Positions 37,975-47,494 of a DNA stretch of 64,000 nt are shown in pieces. Every line of letters starts with the position of its first letter. The stretch's first letter is position 1. Source of the DNA: Defluviitaleaceae bacterium (GTDB taxonomy: Bacteria; Bacillota; Clostridia; Lachnospirales; WQUN01); assembly GCA_009779755.1 (NCBI GenBank), contig WRDO01000002.1, positions 62,001-126,000 of the forward strand, read 5' to 3'. Made by a program: the position numbers and the translations under genes. The notes below the pieces were generated by a model that saw only the letters and a list, made by a program, of their open reading frames with translations, made no database searches and had not been told where the DNA came from.

Positions 37975-38898
37975 TTAGTGCGCAACGGAACATTTTAACA
38001 AAACCGCCGGATGACCCGTCAGTAAATCATATTCACCCAATCCCGCCGGAATGAATACGGAACGCCGAGGCGGAAATACCGTTTCACCACCGGAATATTT
38101 TAGGGTGAGCGGGGTTTCCGAACCCTCGCCGCATACGTTGATGAGTATGTCAAATGCTTCGGGGTCGGATGTCAGCGATCGCGTTCCTTCCAATATATAC
38201 TTGTTGACGGAGAAATGAGGACAAGTGATAACATCGGTCACTTCCTTGGGGATACATCCGTCGAAATCGATAACATCCATCGCTTGGTTGATGTGCAGCT
38301 CCCTCGGTTTACCGTCCGCACCCATACGCCCGTAATCGTATATGCGGTATGTTGTGTCAGAGTTCTGTTGTATCTCCGCCAGTGTAGTCCCGGGGGTAAG
38401 GGCATGAACCAAACCGGCGGGGATGTTGACCATGTCACCTGTTTTTACGGATAAATAATTAAGGCTTTCCGCTATCCCTTCATTTTTCATGTTTTGAGCG
38501 AAGGCTTCGCGGGTTACGCCGTCGCGTAATCCGATAATTAATTTCCCATCCGTAGGCGGTGTCAGGATGTACCACATTTCACTTTTACCGCTATCGTACA
38601 ATGGATTGTCGATGCCGCTTTGCTTGCGTACATAGTTGTCATCGGGGTGTACCTGCACGCTTAACGTATCGATGGCTGTTATTATTTTAATTAATAACGG
38701 GAAACGCAGCACAGTGGCGAGACGTGTCCCCAAGGTTTTTGTGCGATCCATATCGAGATACGCGTCGAATGCCATCCCCGCGTATGGGCCGTTTTCAATA
38801 ACGCTCATTTCGTTCGGGCGGCAGGATATGTCCCAACTTTCCTGCCCCCATATCATCTTCTTAATGATCGGTGTGAACAACAAAGGATAAAAATCCAT
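37975..38898 (-). CDS. manA: Mannose-6-phosphate isomerase, class I
   Basis: A roughly 307-residue zinc enzyme interconverting mannose-6-phosphate and fructose-6-phosphate. Cupin metal motifs are LSVQVHPDDNYV and IPAGLVHALTPG, with EMWYILTP between. ATG 38898 follows AAGGAGCGG at nine bases and starts MDFYPLLFTPI. Longer frames would run into the tig gene on the other strand. Convergence with the MCP is not seen; both are leftward with a 71-base gap. Confidence 0.94.
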   Translation of the reverse strand: MDFYPLLFTPIIKKMIWGQESWDISCRPNEMSVIENGPYAGMAFDAYLDMDRTKTLGTRLATVLRFPLLIKIITAIDTLSVQVHPDDNYVRKQSGIDNPLYDSGKSEMWYILTPPTDGKLIIGLRDGVTREAFAQNMKNEGIAESLNYLSVKTGDMVNIPAGLVHALTPGTTLAEIQQNSDTTYRIYDYGRMGADGKPRELHINQAMDVIDFDGCIPKEVTDVITCPHFSVNKYILEGTRSLTSDPEAFDILINVCGEGSETPLTLKYSGGETVFPPRRSVFIPAGLGEYDLLTGHPAVLLKCSVAH

Positions 38899-39019
38899 TA
38901 ACATCCGCTCCTTTCGCTTGATTATACCATGTCCGATACTTCCCATCGTAATTTTACTATGATATACTCCGAAAGGTTTGCAATAAAATATTTTATACAA
39001 AACGTCGGAGGCGTAACGC

Positions 39020-40426
39020 ATGAACGTTATTAACATGGATTTGACGCAGGTAACGCAAGAGCAATTGGAAGAGAACAAAGTAAAGCTGACCGTTCAGGTG
39101 GACGCGGAGGCCTTTAAGGCAAGTCTGCGGACGGTTTACAACAAGAACAAGGGTTATTTCAACATACCGGGTTTTCGTAAGGGGAAGGCTCCGCGCGTTA
39201 TCATCGAGCAATATTACGGCAAGGATGTATTCCACGAAGACGCCATTAACTTAATTATGGAAGACGCGTACACCTACGCGCTAGAAAAGAGCGGCATCGA
39301 TGCCGTGTACCGCCCCGATGTAAATTTAGGAGAGGTAAGCGAAGCCGCGGGCATGCAATTCTTTACGGAGGTATATACCCGCCCGACCGTCACGGTCGAC
39401 GGATATTACGGCCTTACCTATCCCATGTTGGAGCCGGATCCGACCGAAGACGAAATCCAATCCGCGTTGCGTGCCGAACAGGAAAAGAACGCCCGTCAGG
39501 TTTCCGTGGACAAAGCCGCCGAACTCCAAGACATCGTGAACATCAACTTTATCGGTTATGTGGACGGCGTACCGTTTGAAGGCGGCAAAGGCGAATTGGT
39601 GGACCTTACGCTGGGCTCCGGGCGTTTTATACCGGGCTTTGAAGAACAGTTGATTGGGGCAAAAACGGGTGACGACGTGAAGGTAAACGTGACCTTCCCC
39701 GAGGATTACGGTCATACCGATTTGGCGGGCAAAGCGGCTTTGTTCGAAGTGGAAATCGTGGACGTGAAGGCGAAGGAATTACCCGAACTGGACGACGATT
39801 TCGCACAAGATATTTCCGAGTTTAATACGCTGGCGGAATACCGTGCCGACATCACCGAAAAAATCCGTAAGAATAAAGAAGCTAACCTTGATAACAGCAA
39901 GCGTACGCATATCATGCAACAATTGGCTAAGCTGGTCACGGCAAATATCCCGGATGTGATGTACAAAGGGCGCGTCGAGGATATGTTGGACAGCTACCGC
40001 CGCCAAGTAGAAGCGCAAGGCATGGATTTTGAAAATTATTTGCGTTTTTCGGGTATAACGGAAGCGCAGCTAAAAGCCGGATGGCAAGGACAAGCCAAAC
40101 TGGAAGTAGATTCTTCGCTCGCGTTAGGTTCGGTCGCCGATAAAGAAAATATTGAACTAACCATAGAAGAATTCACGGAAAAGTTCGGCGAAATGTCGGG
40201 TATGAAAGATGATGAGCTTACAAAGTTTATCGAAACCATGAACCCGCGCCGTAAGGCAGACCTTATGCGATCATTCCGCAACGAAAAAGCATTGGATTTC
40301 GTATTGGAAAAAGCAATCGCCACGGAAGAACCGTTTCCGATTATTGAAGGCGACGTAATCGACGCGGAGCCCGAAGAAAAACCCAAAGCAAAGCCAAAAG
40401 CAAAACCCAAAAAAAGCAAGGAATAA
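39020..40426 (+). CDS. tig: Trigger factor
   Basis: This ribosome-bound chaperone and peptidyl-prolyl isomerase has 468 residues. The N-terminal ribosome-binding domain contains GFRKGKAPRVIIEQYYGKDV, a FKBP domain covers about 155-245 (VNINFIGYVDGVPFEGGKG), and the substrate-binding C-terminal domain follows. An unusual Lys/Pro/Ala tail (KPKAKPKAKPKK) extends the end. GGAGG precedes ATG 39020. It begins the tig-clpP-clpX proteostasis cluster. Confidence 0.97.
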   Translation: MNVINMDLTQVTQEQLEENKVKLTVQVDAEAFKASLRTVYNKNKGYFNIPGFRKGKAPRVIIEQYYGKDVFHEDAINLIMEDAYTYALEKSGIDAVYRPDVNLGEVSEAAGMQFFTEVYTRPTVTVDGYYGLTYPMLEPDPTEDEIQSALRAEQEKNARQVSVDKAAELQDIVNINFIGYVDGVPFEGGKGELVDLTLGSGRFIPGFEEQLIGAKTGDDVKVNVTFPEDYGHTDLAGKAALFEVEIVDVKAKELPELDDDFAQDISEFNTLAEYRADITEKIRKNKEANLDNSKRTHIMQQLAKLVTANIPDVMYKGRVEDMLDSYRRQVEAQGMDFENYLRFSGITEAQLKAGWQGQAKLEVDSSLALGSVADKENIELTIEEFTEKFGEMSGMKDDELTKFIETMNPRRKADLMRSFRNEKALDFVLEKAIATEEPFPIIEGDVIDAEPEEKPKAKPKAKPKKSKE

Positions 40427-40463
40427 CATTTTTTGCAAATTGAATAAAGTTGTGATAAATGAT

Positions 40464-40486
40464 CTTCGGTACAATTTGTTCCGAAG
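40464..40486. promoter_or_regulatory. 23-bp near-perfect palindrome in the clpP leader
   Basis: CTTCGGTACAA and TTGTTCCGAAG flank a single base, with one mismatched pair. It ends about seven bases before the AGGAGG ribosome binding site of clpP. It does not match the CIRCE, CtsR or LexA consensus sites. It may be an operator or an mRNA hairpin. Confidence 0.55.
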
Positions 40487-40507
40487 TTATAACAGGAGGA
40501 TATATAC

Positions 40508-41101
40508 ATGGCACTTGTACCGATAGTCGTCGAGCAAACCAATCGGGGGGAACGTTCCTACGATATCTATTCCCGTCTGTTAAAGGACAGGATCATCTTT
40601 ATCGGCGAAGAAATAACGGAGGTCACAGCCAGCCTGACGATTGCTCAATTACTTTTCTTGGAATCCGAAGACCCCGATAAAGACGTTAATTTATACATCA
40701 ACAGTCCCGGCGGCTCTACGACGGCGGGTATGGCTATTTACGATACGATGAATCTGATTAAATGTGATGTGGCTACTATATGCGTAGGTATGGCCGCCAG
40801 CATGGGAGCTTTTTTACTGGCGGGCGGCGCGAAGGGTAAACGTTCGGCTTTGCCCAATTCCGAAATTATGATCCATCAACCGACGGGCGGGATCGGGCGC
40901 AGCCAAGCTACAGACTTCCTTATCTATGCGGACCGTATGGCTAAGCTAAAGGAAAAATTAAACCGAATTATTGCCGAAAATGCCGGTCAAACCATCGAAA
41001 GGGTAACGCAGGATTCCGACCGTGACAATTTTATGACCGCGCAAGAAGCCCTCGAATACGGCCTCATCGATAAAATTATTATGCCGGGGGGTAAAAAATA
41101 A
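40508..41101 (+). CDS. clpP: ATP-dependent Clp protease proteolytic subunit
   Basis: The 197-residue serine protease forms a double heptamer with ClpX or other Clp ATPases. The catalytic Ser is in [11 protein letters not shown], the His in IMIHQPTGG, and the Asp in [28 protein letters not shown] is conserved. AGGAGG precedes the ATG. Its TAA overlaps the clpX start as TAATG. Confidence 0.98.
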   Translation: MALVPIVVEQTNRGERSYDIYSRLLKDRIIFIGEEITEVTASLTIAQLLFLESEDPDKDVNLYINSPGGSTTAGMAIYDTMNLIKCDVATICVGMAASMGAFLLAGGAKGKRSALPNSEIMIHQPTGGIGRSQATDFLIYADRMAKLKEKLNRIIAENAGQTIERVTQDSDRDNFMTAQEALEYGLIDKIIMPGGKK

Positions 41102-42402
41102 TGCCCGGAAGGTTCGATAACGACAGGGGGCGTTGCTCCTTCTGCGGAAAACATCCCGAGGAAGTGGGGCTCGTCATCGCCGGTCCCGGCGTGTGGATTT
41201 GCGACGAATGCGTGGAATTGTGCGTGGCTACGATTGATGAAAAAGTAGGGGACAGCCCCGCATTCACGGAATCGTTCTCCTTACCCAAACCAAGGGAAAT
41301 AAAAGCCTTTCTCGACGAATATGTGATCGGCCAAGACAGAGCCAAAGTGGCGTTGAGCGTGGCGGTGTACAACCATTACAAGCGTATCGCTACAGAACAA
41401 ATGGGCGGCGCGGACGTTGAGGTGCAAAAGAGTAATGTCTTACTCATCGGTCCGACAGGGGTAGGGAAGACGTTACTCGCGCAATCGCTGGCGCGTTTTT
41501 TACAGGTACCCATCGCAATAGCCGACGCCACCAGCTTAACCGAAGCGGGTTACGTAGGTGAAGACGTAGAAAATATTTTACTTAAATTAATACAAGCGGC
41601 GGATTTTGATATTGAGCGTGCCCAACAAGGAATCATCTACATTGACGAATTGGATAAAATCGCACGCAAGTCGGACAATCCCTCCATTACGCGGGATGTC
41701 AGCGGTGAGGGCGTGCAACAAGCGTTGCTCAAAATACTGGAGGGTACGCTGGCTTCCGTACCGCCCCAAGGCGGACGAAAGCATCCGCACCAAGATTTTA
41801 TCCAAATCGATACGACGAATATCCTATTCATCTGCGGCGGCGCGTTCAGCGGGCTGGACAAAGTCATCGAACAACGCTTGAATAAAAAAGTTATCGGCTT
41901 CGGTTCGGAAGTAAAAACGAAAGCCGAAAAAATCAACGAAGATGTACTTCAATATGTGCAACCGAGAGATTTGCATAAATACGGGCTTATCCCGGAAATG
42001 ATCGGCCGTTTGCCCGTGGTCGTAACACTCAACAACCTTGACGAAGACGCATTGGTCACAATACTGAGCCAGCCGAAGAATGCCCTCACCAAACAATACG
42101 AATATCTGTTGGAACTGGACAACGTTTACCTCGAATTCGAAGAAGAAGCCTTGCGTGCCATCGCGCAAAAGGCACTCGAACGCGAAACGGGCGCACGCGG
42201 ACTACGCGCCATCGTGGAAGGGATATTAACCGACATCATGTTCGATGTACCATCCAACGGAATGGTGGAGCGTTGTATCGTCACGCGGGAGACGGTCGAA
42301 TCCAATTCGCCGCCGACGTTGGTGCTTAATGAAAACAGGCAACCTATTTACAGGAAGCAAAGCGTACGGAAGCGGCCACCGAGGAGAACCGCAGCGGGGT
42401 AG
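41101..42402 (+). CDS. clpX: ClpX unfoldase
   Basis: ClpX, 433 residues, recognises and unfolds substrates for ClpP. The N-terminal zinc-binding domain has [11 protein letters not shown] and CDECVELC. Walker A is GPTGVGKT, Walker B is IIYIDELDK, and [11 protein letters not shown] and the sensor region in [18 protein letters not shown] helices follow. A short basic tail ends the protein. Translationally coupled to clpP. Confidence 0.97.
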   Translation: MPGRFDNDRGRCSFCGKHPEEVGLVIAGPGVWICDECVELCVATIDEKVGDSPAFTESFSLPKPREIKAFLDEYVIGQDRAKVALSVAVYNHYKRIATEQMGGADVEVQKSNVLLIGPTGVGKTLLAQSLARFLQVPIAIADATSLTEAGYVGEDVENILLKLIQAADFDIERAQQGIIYIDELDKIARKSDNPSITRDVSGEGVQQALLKILEGTLASVPPQGGRKHPHQDFIQIDTTNILFICGGAFSGLDKVIEQRLNKKVIGFGSEVKTKAEKINEDVLQYVQPRDLHKYGLIPEMIGRLPVVVTLNNLDEDALVTILSQPKNALTKQYEYLLELDNVYLEFEEEALRAIAQKALERETGARGLRAIVEGILTDIMFDVPSNGMVERCIVTRETVESNSPPTLVLNENRQPIYRKQSVRKRPPRRTAAG

Positions 42403-42404
42403 CT

Positions 42405-43955
42405 ATGTTAAATAAAGCCAAGAAGATCCCGACCGCTGCCGTGATCGACATCGGATCCAACGAATTGCGCCTGCACATCGCGCAAGCGTTAACCGACGGA
42501 GAACGCGAAGGCGTAAAATATTTGGAAAGCCTTCATTACCCGTTAAGTTTGGGTCATGATACCTTCCACGTGGGTAAGATGCGGTTTGACAAAGTGGACA
42601 AAGCCTGCGATATCATCAATAATTTTTTAGTGGAGGCGAAGGGATACGGCATACGGCAGTTACGCACCGTAGCCAGCACCGCGGCCCGGGAAGCAACCAA
42701 TATCAATTATATCTTGGATCAAATCAAAATAAAAACCGGCGTAACCGTGGAGGTAATGGACGAAGCGGATGAAAAGCGCCATATCTATAAATTGCTTTCG
42801 CATTACGCCGATGAAAACCTTAAGCAAAGCGCATTGATGGTTTACATCGGTACGGGTAACATTGGTGTAAGCCTGTTGAAGGACGGCAGGATACCGCGAA
42901 AATGGAATATCCCCGTCGGCAGTTTACGTATATGGGAATTATTCGGGCAATTACAGGAATACACGCGGGAATTCCATCGTCTGCTTGAAGAATATTTAAC
43001 GGGTTTCATACAGCAGGTTAAAACGGGGATCCCCGAAGGGGTCGCGCATTTTATCGTGTGCGGACAGGAAATCGATATGATCGCAAAATTGACGAGGGCG
43101 GATTCCCATTCGCCCCTTTTTACGTTGCCGAAGGAACGTTTGTTGGATTTGTGTGAAAAAATTAAGTATAAAACCCCCGAACGCATCGCTTCCGACTTTG
43201 ATTTATCGATTGAAAAAGCCGATTCATTGATGCCTGTCGCGTCTGTTTTGCAAAATCTTTTATCGTTGACGCAGGCGAAAACGCTGACCGCGTCACTTAT
43301 GCTGCCTTGCGATGCGGTGCTGTTTGATATGTTGCACCCCAAACGATTTACCGCGCTTGAAAAATGGTTGACAAAGAGTACGAAGCTCTCGGTGCGTTTG
43401 TTGGCGGAACGTTATCATTGCGATATCGCTCACGGTAACCAAGTATGCGACCAAGCGCTGGCGGTATTCGATAAATTAAAGAAACTCCATGGATTGGGAA
43501 ACCGCGACAAACAATTGCTGGCCGCCGCCGCCATGCTTCACGAGGCGGGTGAATACGTAAACAACCGTGATCATCACATCCATTCCTACAATATTGTGCG
43601 GGCGTCGGATATCGTCGGCCTTGGGGCAGGGGAAACGGAAATCGTCGCATTGATTTGCCGTTACCATTCACTGCTTACGCCCGGTGAACATGACCCTTGT
43701 TATGCGGCGCTGGACCGGGGGAAGAAGGTACGCGTATCAAAGCTGGCGGCGTTATTAAAATTAGCCGACGCGCTTGACCGCAGCTATTTGCAAAAATTTT
43801 CGCAAATCGAAGCTAAGTTGTTTGAAGGCGAGTTGGTTATTACCGTCCATACGCAATCCAACGCCGCCCTCGAGCAATGGGCGTTCGGCGAAAAAGGACA
43901 ATTCTTTTCGGAAGTATTCGGGCTTAAGGCGCATTTAAAGGTGAGGAAAACATGA
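42405..43955 (+). CDS. Ppx/GppA phosphatase with HD domain
   Basis: This 516-residue protein is likely an exopolyphosphatase or guanosine pentaphosphate phosphatase. The ASKHA fold shows VIDIGSNELRLHIAQ, ASTAAREATN and YIGTGNIGVSLL. A C-terminal HD-type domain has AAMLHEAGEYVNNRDHHIHS, a probable metal site. The position next to ppk, with an ATGA overlap to it, supports a polyphosphate role. The distinction between Ppx and GppA cannot be made by motif alone. Confidence 0.88.
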   Translation: MLNKAKKIPTAAVIDIGSNELRLHIAQALTDGEREGVKYLESLHYPLSLGHDTFHVGKMRFDKVDKACDIINNFLVEAKGYGIRQLRTVASTAAREATNINYILDQIKIKTGVTVEVMDEADEKRHIYKLLSHYADENLKQSALMVYIGTGNIGVSLLKDGRIPRKWNIPVGSLRIWELFGQLQEYTREFHRLLEEYLTGFIQQVKTGIPEGVAHFIVCGQEIDMIAKLTRADSHSPLFTLPKERLLDLCEKIKYKTPERIASDFDLSIEKADSLMPVASVLQNLLSLTQAKTLTASLMLPCDAVLFDMLHPKRFTALEKWLTKSTKLSVRLLAERYHCDIAHGNQVCDQALAVFDKLKKLHGLGNRDKQLLAAAAMLHEAGEYVNNRDHHIHSYNIVRASDIVGLGAGETEIVALICRYHSLLTPGEHDPCYAALDRGKKVRVSKLAALLKLADALDRSYLQKFSQIEAKLFEGELVITVHTQSNAALEQWAFGEKGQFFSEVFGLKAHLKVRKT

Positions 43956-46072
43956 TGGAGCAAACGGGCCTTTTTTTCAACCGCGAACAAAGCTGGTTGG
44001 AATTTAATGAGCGCGTGTTGGAAGAAGCGCAGGATAAAACGAATCCCCTGATAGAGCGTTTAAAATTTTTGGCCATCAGCGCGTCCAATTTGGATGAATT
44101 CTTCATGGTGCGCGTGCCTCCCCTTTGGCACGGCGAACGGCCGGACGTAACGGGGCTTACCCCTGCGGCGCAGCTTTCCGCCATACACAAACGCGTAAGC
44201 GTTATGCTTGCCAAACAATACAATTGTTTTACCCGCAGCCTGTTACCCGCGATGGAAAAGGAAGGCATAACGTTGCTAACGTATCAGCAATTGGACGAAA
44301 AGCAACGTAACTGCGTAGATACGTATTTCCACGAGGAGTTGTATCAAATTCTCACGCCGATGGCCATCGACCAAAGCCGACCGTTCCCAACGCTAAACAA
44401 CCGAACGGTAAACCTGTTTATCGAATTGGGCAGGGACGGCGCCGCCATCCCCGTACGTACCGTGGAATGGGATGACGAGGACGGTCGTTGGCGTATTTTG
44501 GAGGAACGGACGGGCGGCTTACGTTACGCCGTGGTGCAGGTGCCGACGATCGTACCGCGGATATATACCCTGCCCGGGCACCACCGTTATATATTATTGG
44601 AGGAAATCATCCTCGCACATATCGACCGTTTATTTTTGGGGTATGAAGTGACACATACCGCGTTGTTCCGAGTAACACGCAATTCCGATTTATCCATCGA
44701 CGAGGAAGTGGCGGACGATCTGCTCCTCGAACTGGCGCGCTCGATACGCGACCGCCGTTGGGGCGACCCCGTACGCGTGGAGATCGTTAATGCGAAAAAG
44801 GGTTTGAGCAAAGCCGCGATGGAACTGCTCGTAAAAACGCTCGGATTAACGCCTGAAAAAATATTCGAAATCAACGGCCCGTTGGATTTGACCGCGTGGA
44901 TGCCCTTCGCGCAGAACCCCGACTTCGCCTATTTGCGCAATACGCCGATTTCACCGAAGCCTTCACCCGATTTCCCTGCGGATGAATGTATGTTTGATGT
45001 TATCAAAAAAAGGGATGTGCTGGTGCATCACCCGTATATGAACTTCGATTGTGTGGTGCGATTCGTGCAGGAAGCCGCAAACGACGAACGTGTGCTTGCG
45101 ATTAAACAAACACTATACCGTATCAGCGGCAAATCGCCGATCATCGACGCGTTGATACAGGCGGCGGAAAACGGCAAGCAGGTAACGGTTTTGTTGGAAG
45201 TAAAGGCACGCTTCGACGAAGAGAACAACATCAACTGGGCACGTCATTTGGTGAAGACGGGCGTGCACGTCGTATACGGATTGATCGGACTTAAAACGCA
45301 TTGCAAATGCTGTCTCGTCGTTCGCCGTGAGGACGACGGCATCCGCCGATACATGCACCTTTCCACAGGTAATTATAACGAATCGACCGCCAGACTTTAC
45401 ACCGATACGGGCTTTTTCACCTGCCGCGAAACCTTTGGCCAAGATGCTTCCATGTTGTTTAACGTGTTGACGGGTTATACGAAAACGACGGAATGGCAGA
45501 AATTCGCCGTCGCGCCCTCGACATTGCGATCTGCGTTATTACGGCTCATCGAAAATGAAATTGCACATGCGGAAGCGGGCAGCCCCGCCGAAATCATGGC
45601 TAAGATGAACGCGCTGACCGACATCGAAATGATCCAAGCCTTGTACCGCGCTTCGCAGGCGGGGGTAAGGATCCGCTTGCTGGTGCGCGGAATGTGCTGT
45701 TTGCGTGCGCGAAGCCCCGGTATAAGCGACAATATAACCGTTTCAAGCATCGTGGACCGTTACTTGGAACATAATCGGTTATATATATTCGGCCCGGCGC
45801 AACGACGGCGCGCGTTCCTTTCCAGCGCGGACTGGATGCCGCGCAACCTTGACCGTCGCGTGGAGGTTTTGTTTCCCATAGAAGACCCCGATTTGCAAGA
45901 AGAACTCGCCGAGCAACTCGAATTATCCCTCTCCGACAACGTGAAACGGCGCGAAATGCAACCCGACGGCACATACGCCAAGCCGAGCCGTCGAGGGAAA
46001 CCCGCCGTACAATCGCAGCTGGAGCATCACCGCCGCACCGCTGACAAACACAAAAAAGTCGCAGAGGGGTAG
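43952..46072 (+). CDS. ppk: Polyphosphate kinase 1
   Basis: The 706-residue enzyme polymerises ATP gamma-phosphates to polyphosphate. N-terminal helical domain: REQSWLEFNERVLEEA. Phospholipase D-like catalytic domains contain the histidine motifs VHHPYMNFD, KTHCKCCLVVRRE and RRAFLSSADWMPRNLDRR. It overlaps the upstream phosphatase gene by four bases and is followed by an MFS gene five bases on. The C terminus ends in a basic tail. Confidence 0.96.
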   Translation: MMEQTGLFFNREQSWLEFNERVLEEAQDKTNPLIERLKFLAISASNLDEFFMVRVPPLWHGERPDVTGLTPAAQLSAIHKRVSVMLAKQYNCFTRSLLPAMEKEGITLLTYQQLDEKQRNCVDTYFHEELYQILTPMAIDQSRPFPTLNNRTVNLFIELGRDGAAIPVRTVEWDDEDGRWRILEERTGGLRYAVVQVPTIVPRIYTLPGHHRYILLEEIILAHIDRLFLGYEVTHTALFRVTRNSDLSIDEEVADDLLLELARSIRDRRWGDPVRVEIVNAKKGLSKAAMELLVKTLGLTPEKIFEINGPLDLTAWMPFAQNPDFAYLRNTPISPKPSPDFPADECMFDVIKKRDVLVHHPYMNFDCVVRFVQEAANDERVLAIKQTLYRISGKSPIIDALIQAAENGKQVTVLLEVKARFDEENNINWARHLVKTGVHVVYGLIGLKTHCKCCLVVRREDDGIRRYMHLSTGNYNESTARLYTDTGFFTCRETFGQDASMLFNVLTGYTKTTEWQKFAVAPSTLRSALLRLIENEIAHAEAGSPAEIMAKMNALTDIEMIQALYRASQAGVRIRLLVRGMCCLRARSPGISDNITVSSIVDRYLEHNRLYIFGPAQRRRAFLSSADWMPRNLDRRVEVLFPIEDPDLQEELAEQLELSLSDNVKRREMQPDGTYAKPSRRGKPAVQSQLEHHRRTADKHKKVAEG

Positions 46073-46077
46073 CTTAC

Positions 46078-47307
46078 ATGGATACAAAAACGCAAAAAAA
46101 AGCCTTCGGATTACTCCTCATTGCCATCGCGTTGACCGCACTGGCAGGAGGGCTGTCCGAAGGCTTATACAGTAATTTCTATTTCGAGGTATATGATGTT
46201 TCCGCCGCGCAACGCGGTTTCATCGAATTCCCGCGGGAGATCCCCGGTTTGATCGCCGTGGTAATCATCTCATTGTTTGCGTTTATGGGCGAGATACGAC
46301 TGGCCATCGTCGCGCAAATACTTTCTATCATAGGGCTTGTCCTCTTGGGTGTGTTTACCCCGCCGTTTTCGATTATGCTCATTTTTCTGTTCGTCAATTC
46401 GATGGGGATGCACCTGTACATGCCGTTGAAGGACAGTATATCGCTGAAGATCATCGGCTCCGAAAATACGGGGCAAAAGTTCGGTGTCGTCAATTCCGTA
46501 CGGACGGCGACGGCGTTCGTCGTGGGCATCATTATTTTTTTCGGATTCCGTTCGGGGATATTCCATTTTGAAGGCAGGGTCGTACATATTTTCCTCATCG
46601 CCACGCTTTTCTTCGTAGGCGTCGTATTTATATTATTAAAAATACGTAAACTCATCGGCGACCCGCCGATCAACACGGGTAAGGGTAGGTTCCTTTTTCG
46701 CAGGGAATATAAATTCTATTATATCCTCGCTTCCTTGCACGGCGCGCACAAACAAATCGCGGGTGTGTTCGGACCATGGGTATTGATCGAAATCCTTTTG
46801 CGCCAAGCCGATACGATGGCCATACTGGGTATGATCGGGTCCTTTTTGGGTATCTTTTTTATCCCGATGGCGGGACGGCTTGCTGACCGATGGGGCGTAA
46901 GGACGATGATGTTTGTGGAAGGATTTTCATTCATTTTTATTTATGTTGCGTTCGGCGTGGTGAGCGGCGGATTATCGTCGGGTATGCTTGCCGTAGTCGG
47001 CATACCCGTAATCCTCGTTTATATCCTGTTCATCTTCGACCGCATGACCATGCAGCTAGGCATGATACGCACCCTGTACCTCCGTACCATCGCGCTCGAC
47101 CCGTCGGAAATCTCTCCCACACTTTCCACCGGTATGAGCATCGACCATGTAATTTCCATCGTTGGCGCACTCTTGGGCGGGTTGGCTTGGGCGGCGTGGG
47201 GCCCGCAGTACGTCTTTTACATAGCAGCGGCACTGTCGATGGGGAATGTGCTGGTGGCGGCATGTTTGCCTAAGAAGGAAATAAAAAACACCCGCACATC
47301 GGAATAG
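46078..47307 (+). CDS. MFS transporter
   Basis: A 409-residue protein with about 12 hydrophobic segments. Residues after the sixth helix read GRLADRWGVRTMMFV, an MFS-type loop. It has no substrate-specific motif. It lies five bases after ppk and its final codons overlap the stem of a leftward terminator. Confidence 0.85.
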   Translation: MDTKTQKKAFGLLLIAIALTALAGGLSEGLYSNFYFEVYDVSAAQRGFIEFPREIPGLIAVVIISLFAFMGEIRLAIVAQILSIIGLVLLGVFTPPFSIMLIFLFVNSMGMHLYMPLKDSISLKIIGSENTGQKFGVVNSVRTATAFVVGIIIFFGFRSGIFHFEGRVVHIFLIATLFFVGVVFILLKIRKLIGDPPINTGKGRFLFRREYKFYYILASLHGAHKQIAGVFGPWVLIEILLRQADTMAILGMIGSFLGIFFIPMAGRLADRWGVRTMMFVEGFSFIFIYVAFGVVSGGLSSGMLAVVGIPVILVYILFIFDRMTMQLGMIRTLYLRTIALDPSEISPTLSTGMSIDHVISIVGALLGGLAWAAWGPQYVFYIAAALSMGNVLVAACLPKKEIKNTRTSE

Positions 47308-47323
47308 CCGAAATACGGGTGTT
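47283..47323 (-). terminator. Leftward terminator, ancestral end of tRNA-Arg
   Basis: AACACCCG and CGGGTGTT (47287-47294 with 47316-47323) pair, with an inner CGG/CCG pairing, and the minus strand continues with U-rich TTTTTTATTTC. Removing the integrated element would place it right after tRNA-Arg, so it is probably that gene's original terminator. It now ends integrase transcription. Confidence 0.7.
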
Positions 47324-47329
47324 ATAAGA

Positions 47330-47365
47330 TTGTGCGAAAAAGGATTTGAACCCTCGACCTTCTGA
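47330..47365. repeat. attL, 36-bp copy of the tRNA-Arg 3' end
   Basis: Identical to 51473-51508, which overlaps the tRNA-Arg 3' end. It covers the T-arm, acceptor and discriminator. Sequences diverge immediately beyond the repeat (CACGTC against TCCGTA). Confidence 0.95.
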
Positions 47366-47494
47366 CACGTCTTATGCGTTTTTTTGTTCGTCATACACCC
47401 TAAAAAGCCTGTGTTTATGCGGGTTTGGTGATTTTGCTTTTTATCCTTTTACCCCCTTATCGTTTACTTGTGTGTTAAAATAGTGTTAATTTTA

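Noticed and set aside
38899..39078. Extension of manA upstream of 38898
   Set aside because: It would overlap the tig start on the opposite strand, and a ribosome binding site marks ATG 38898.
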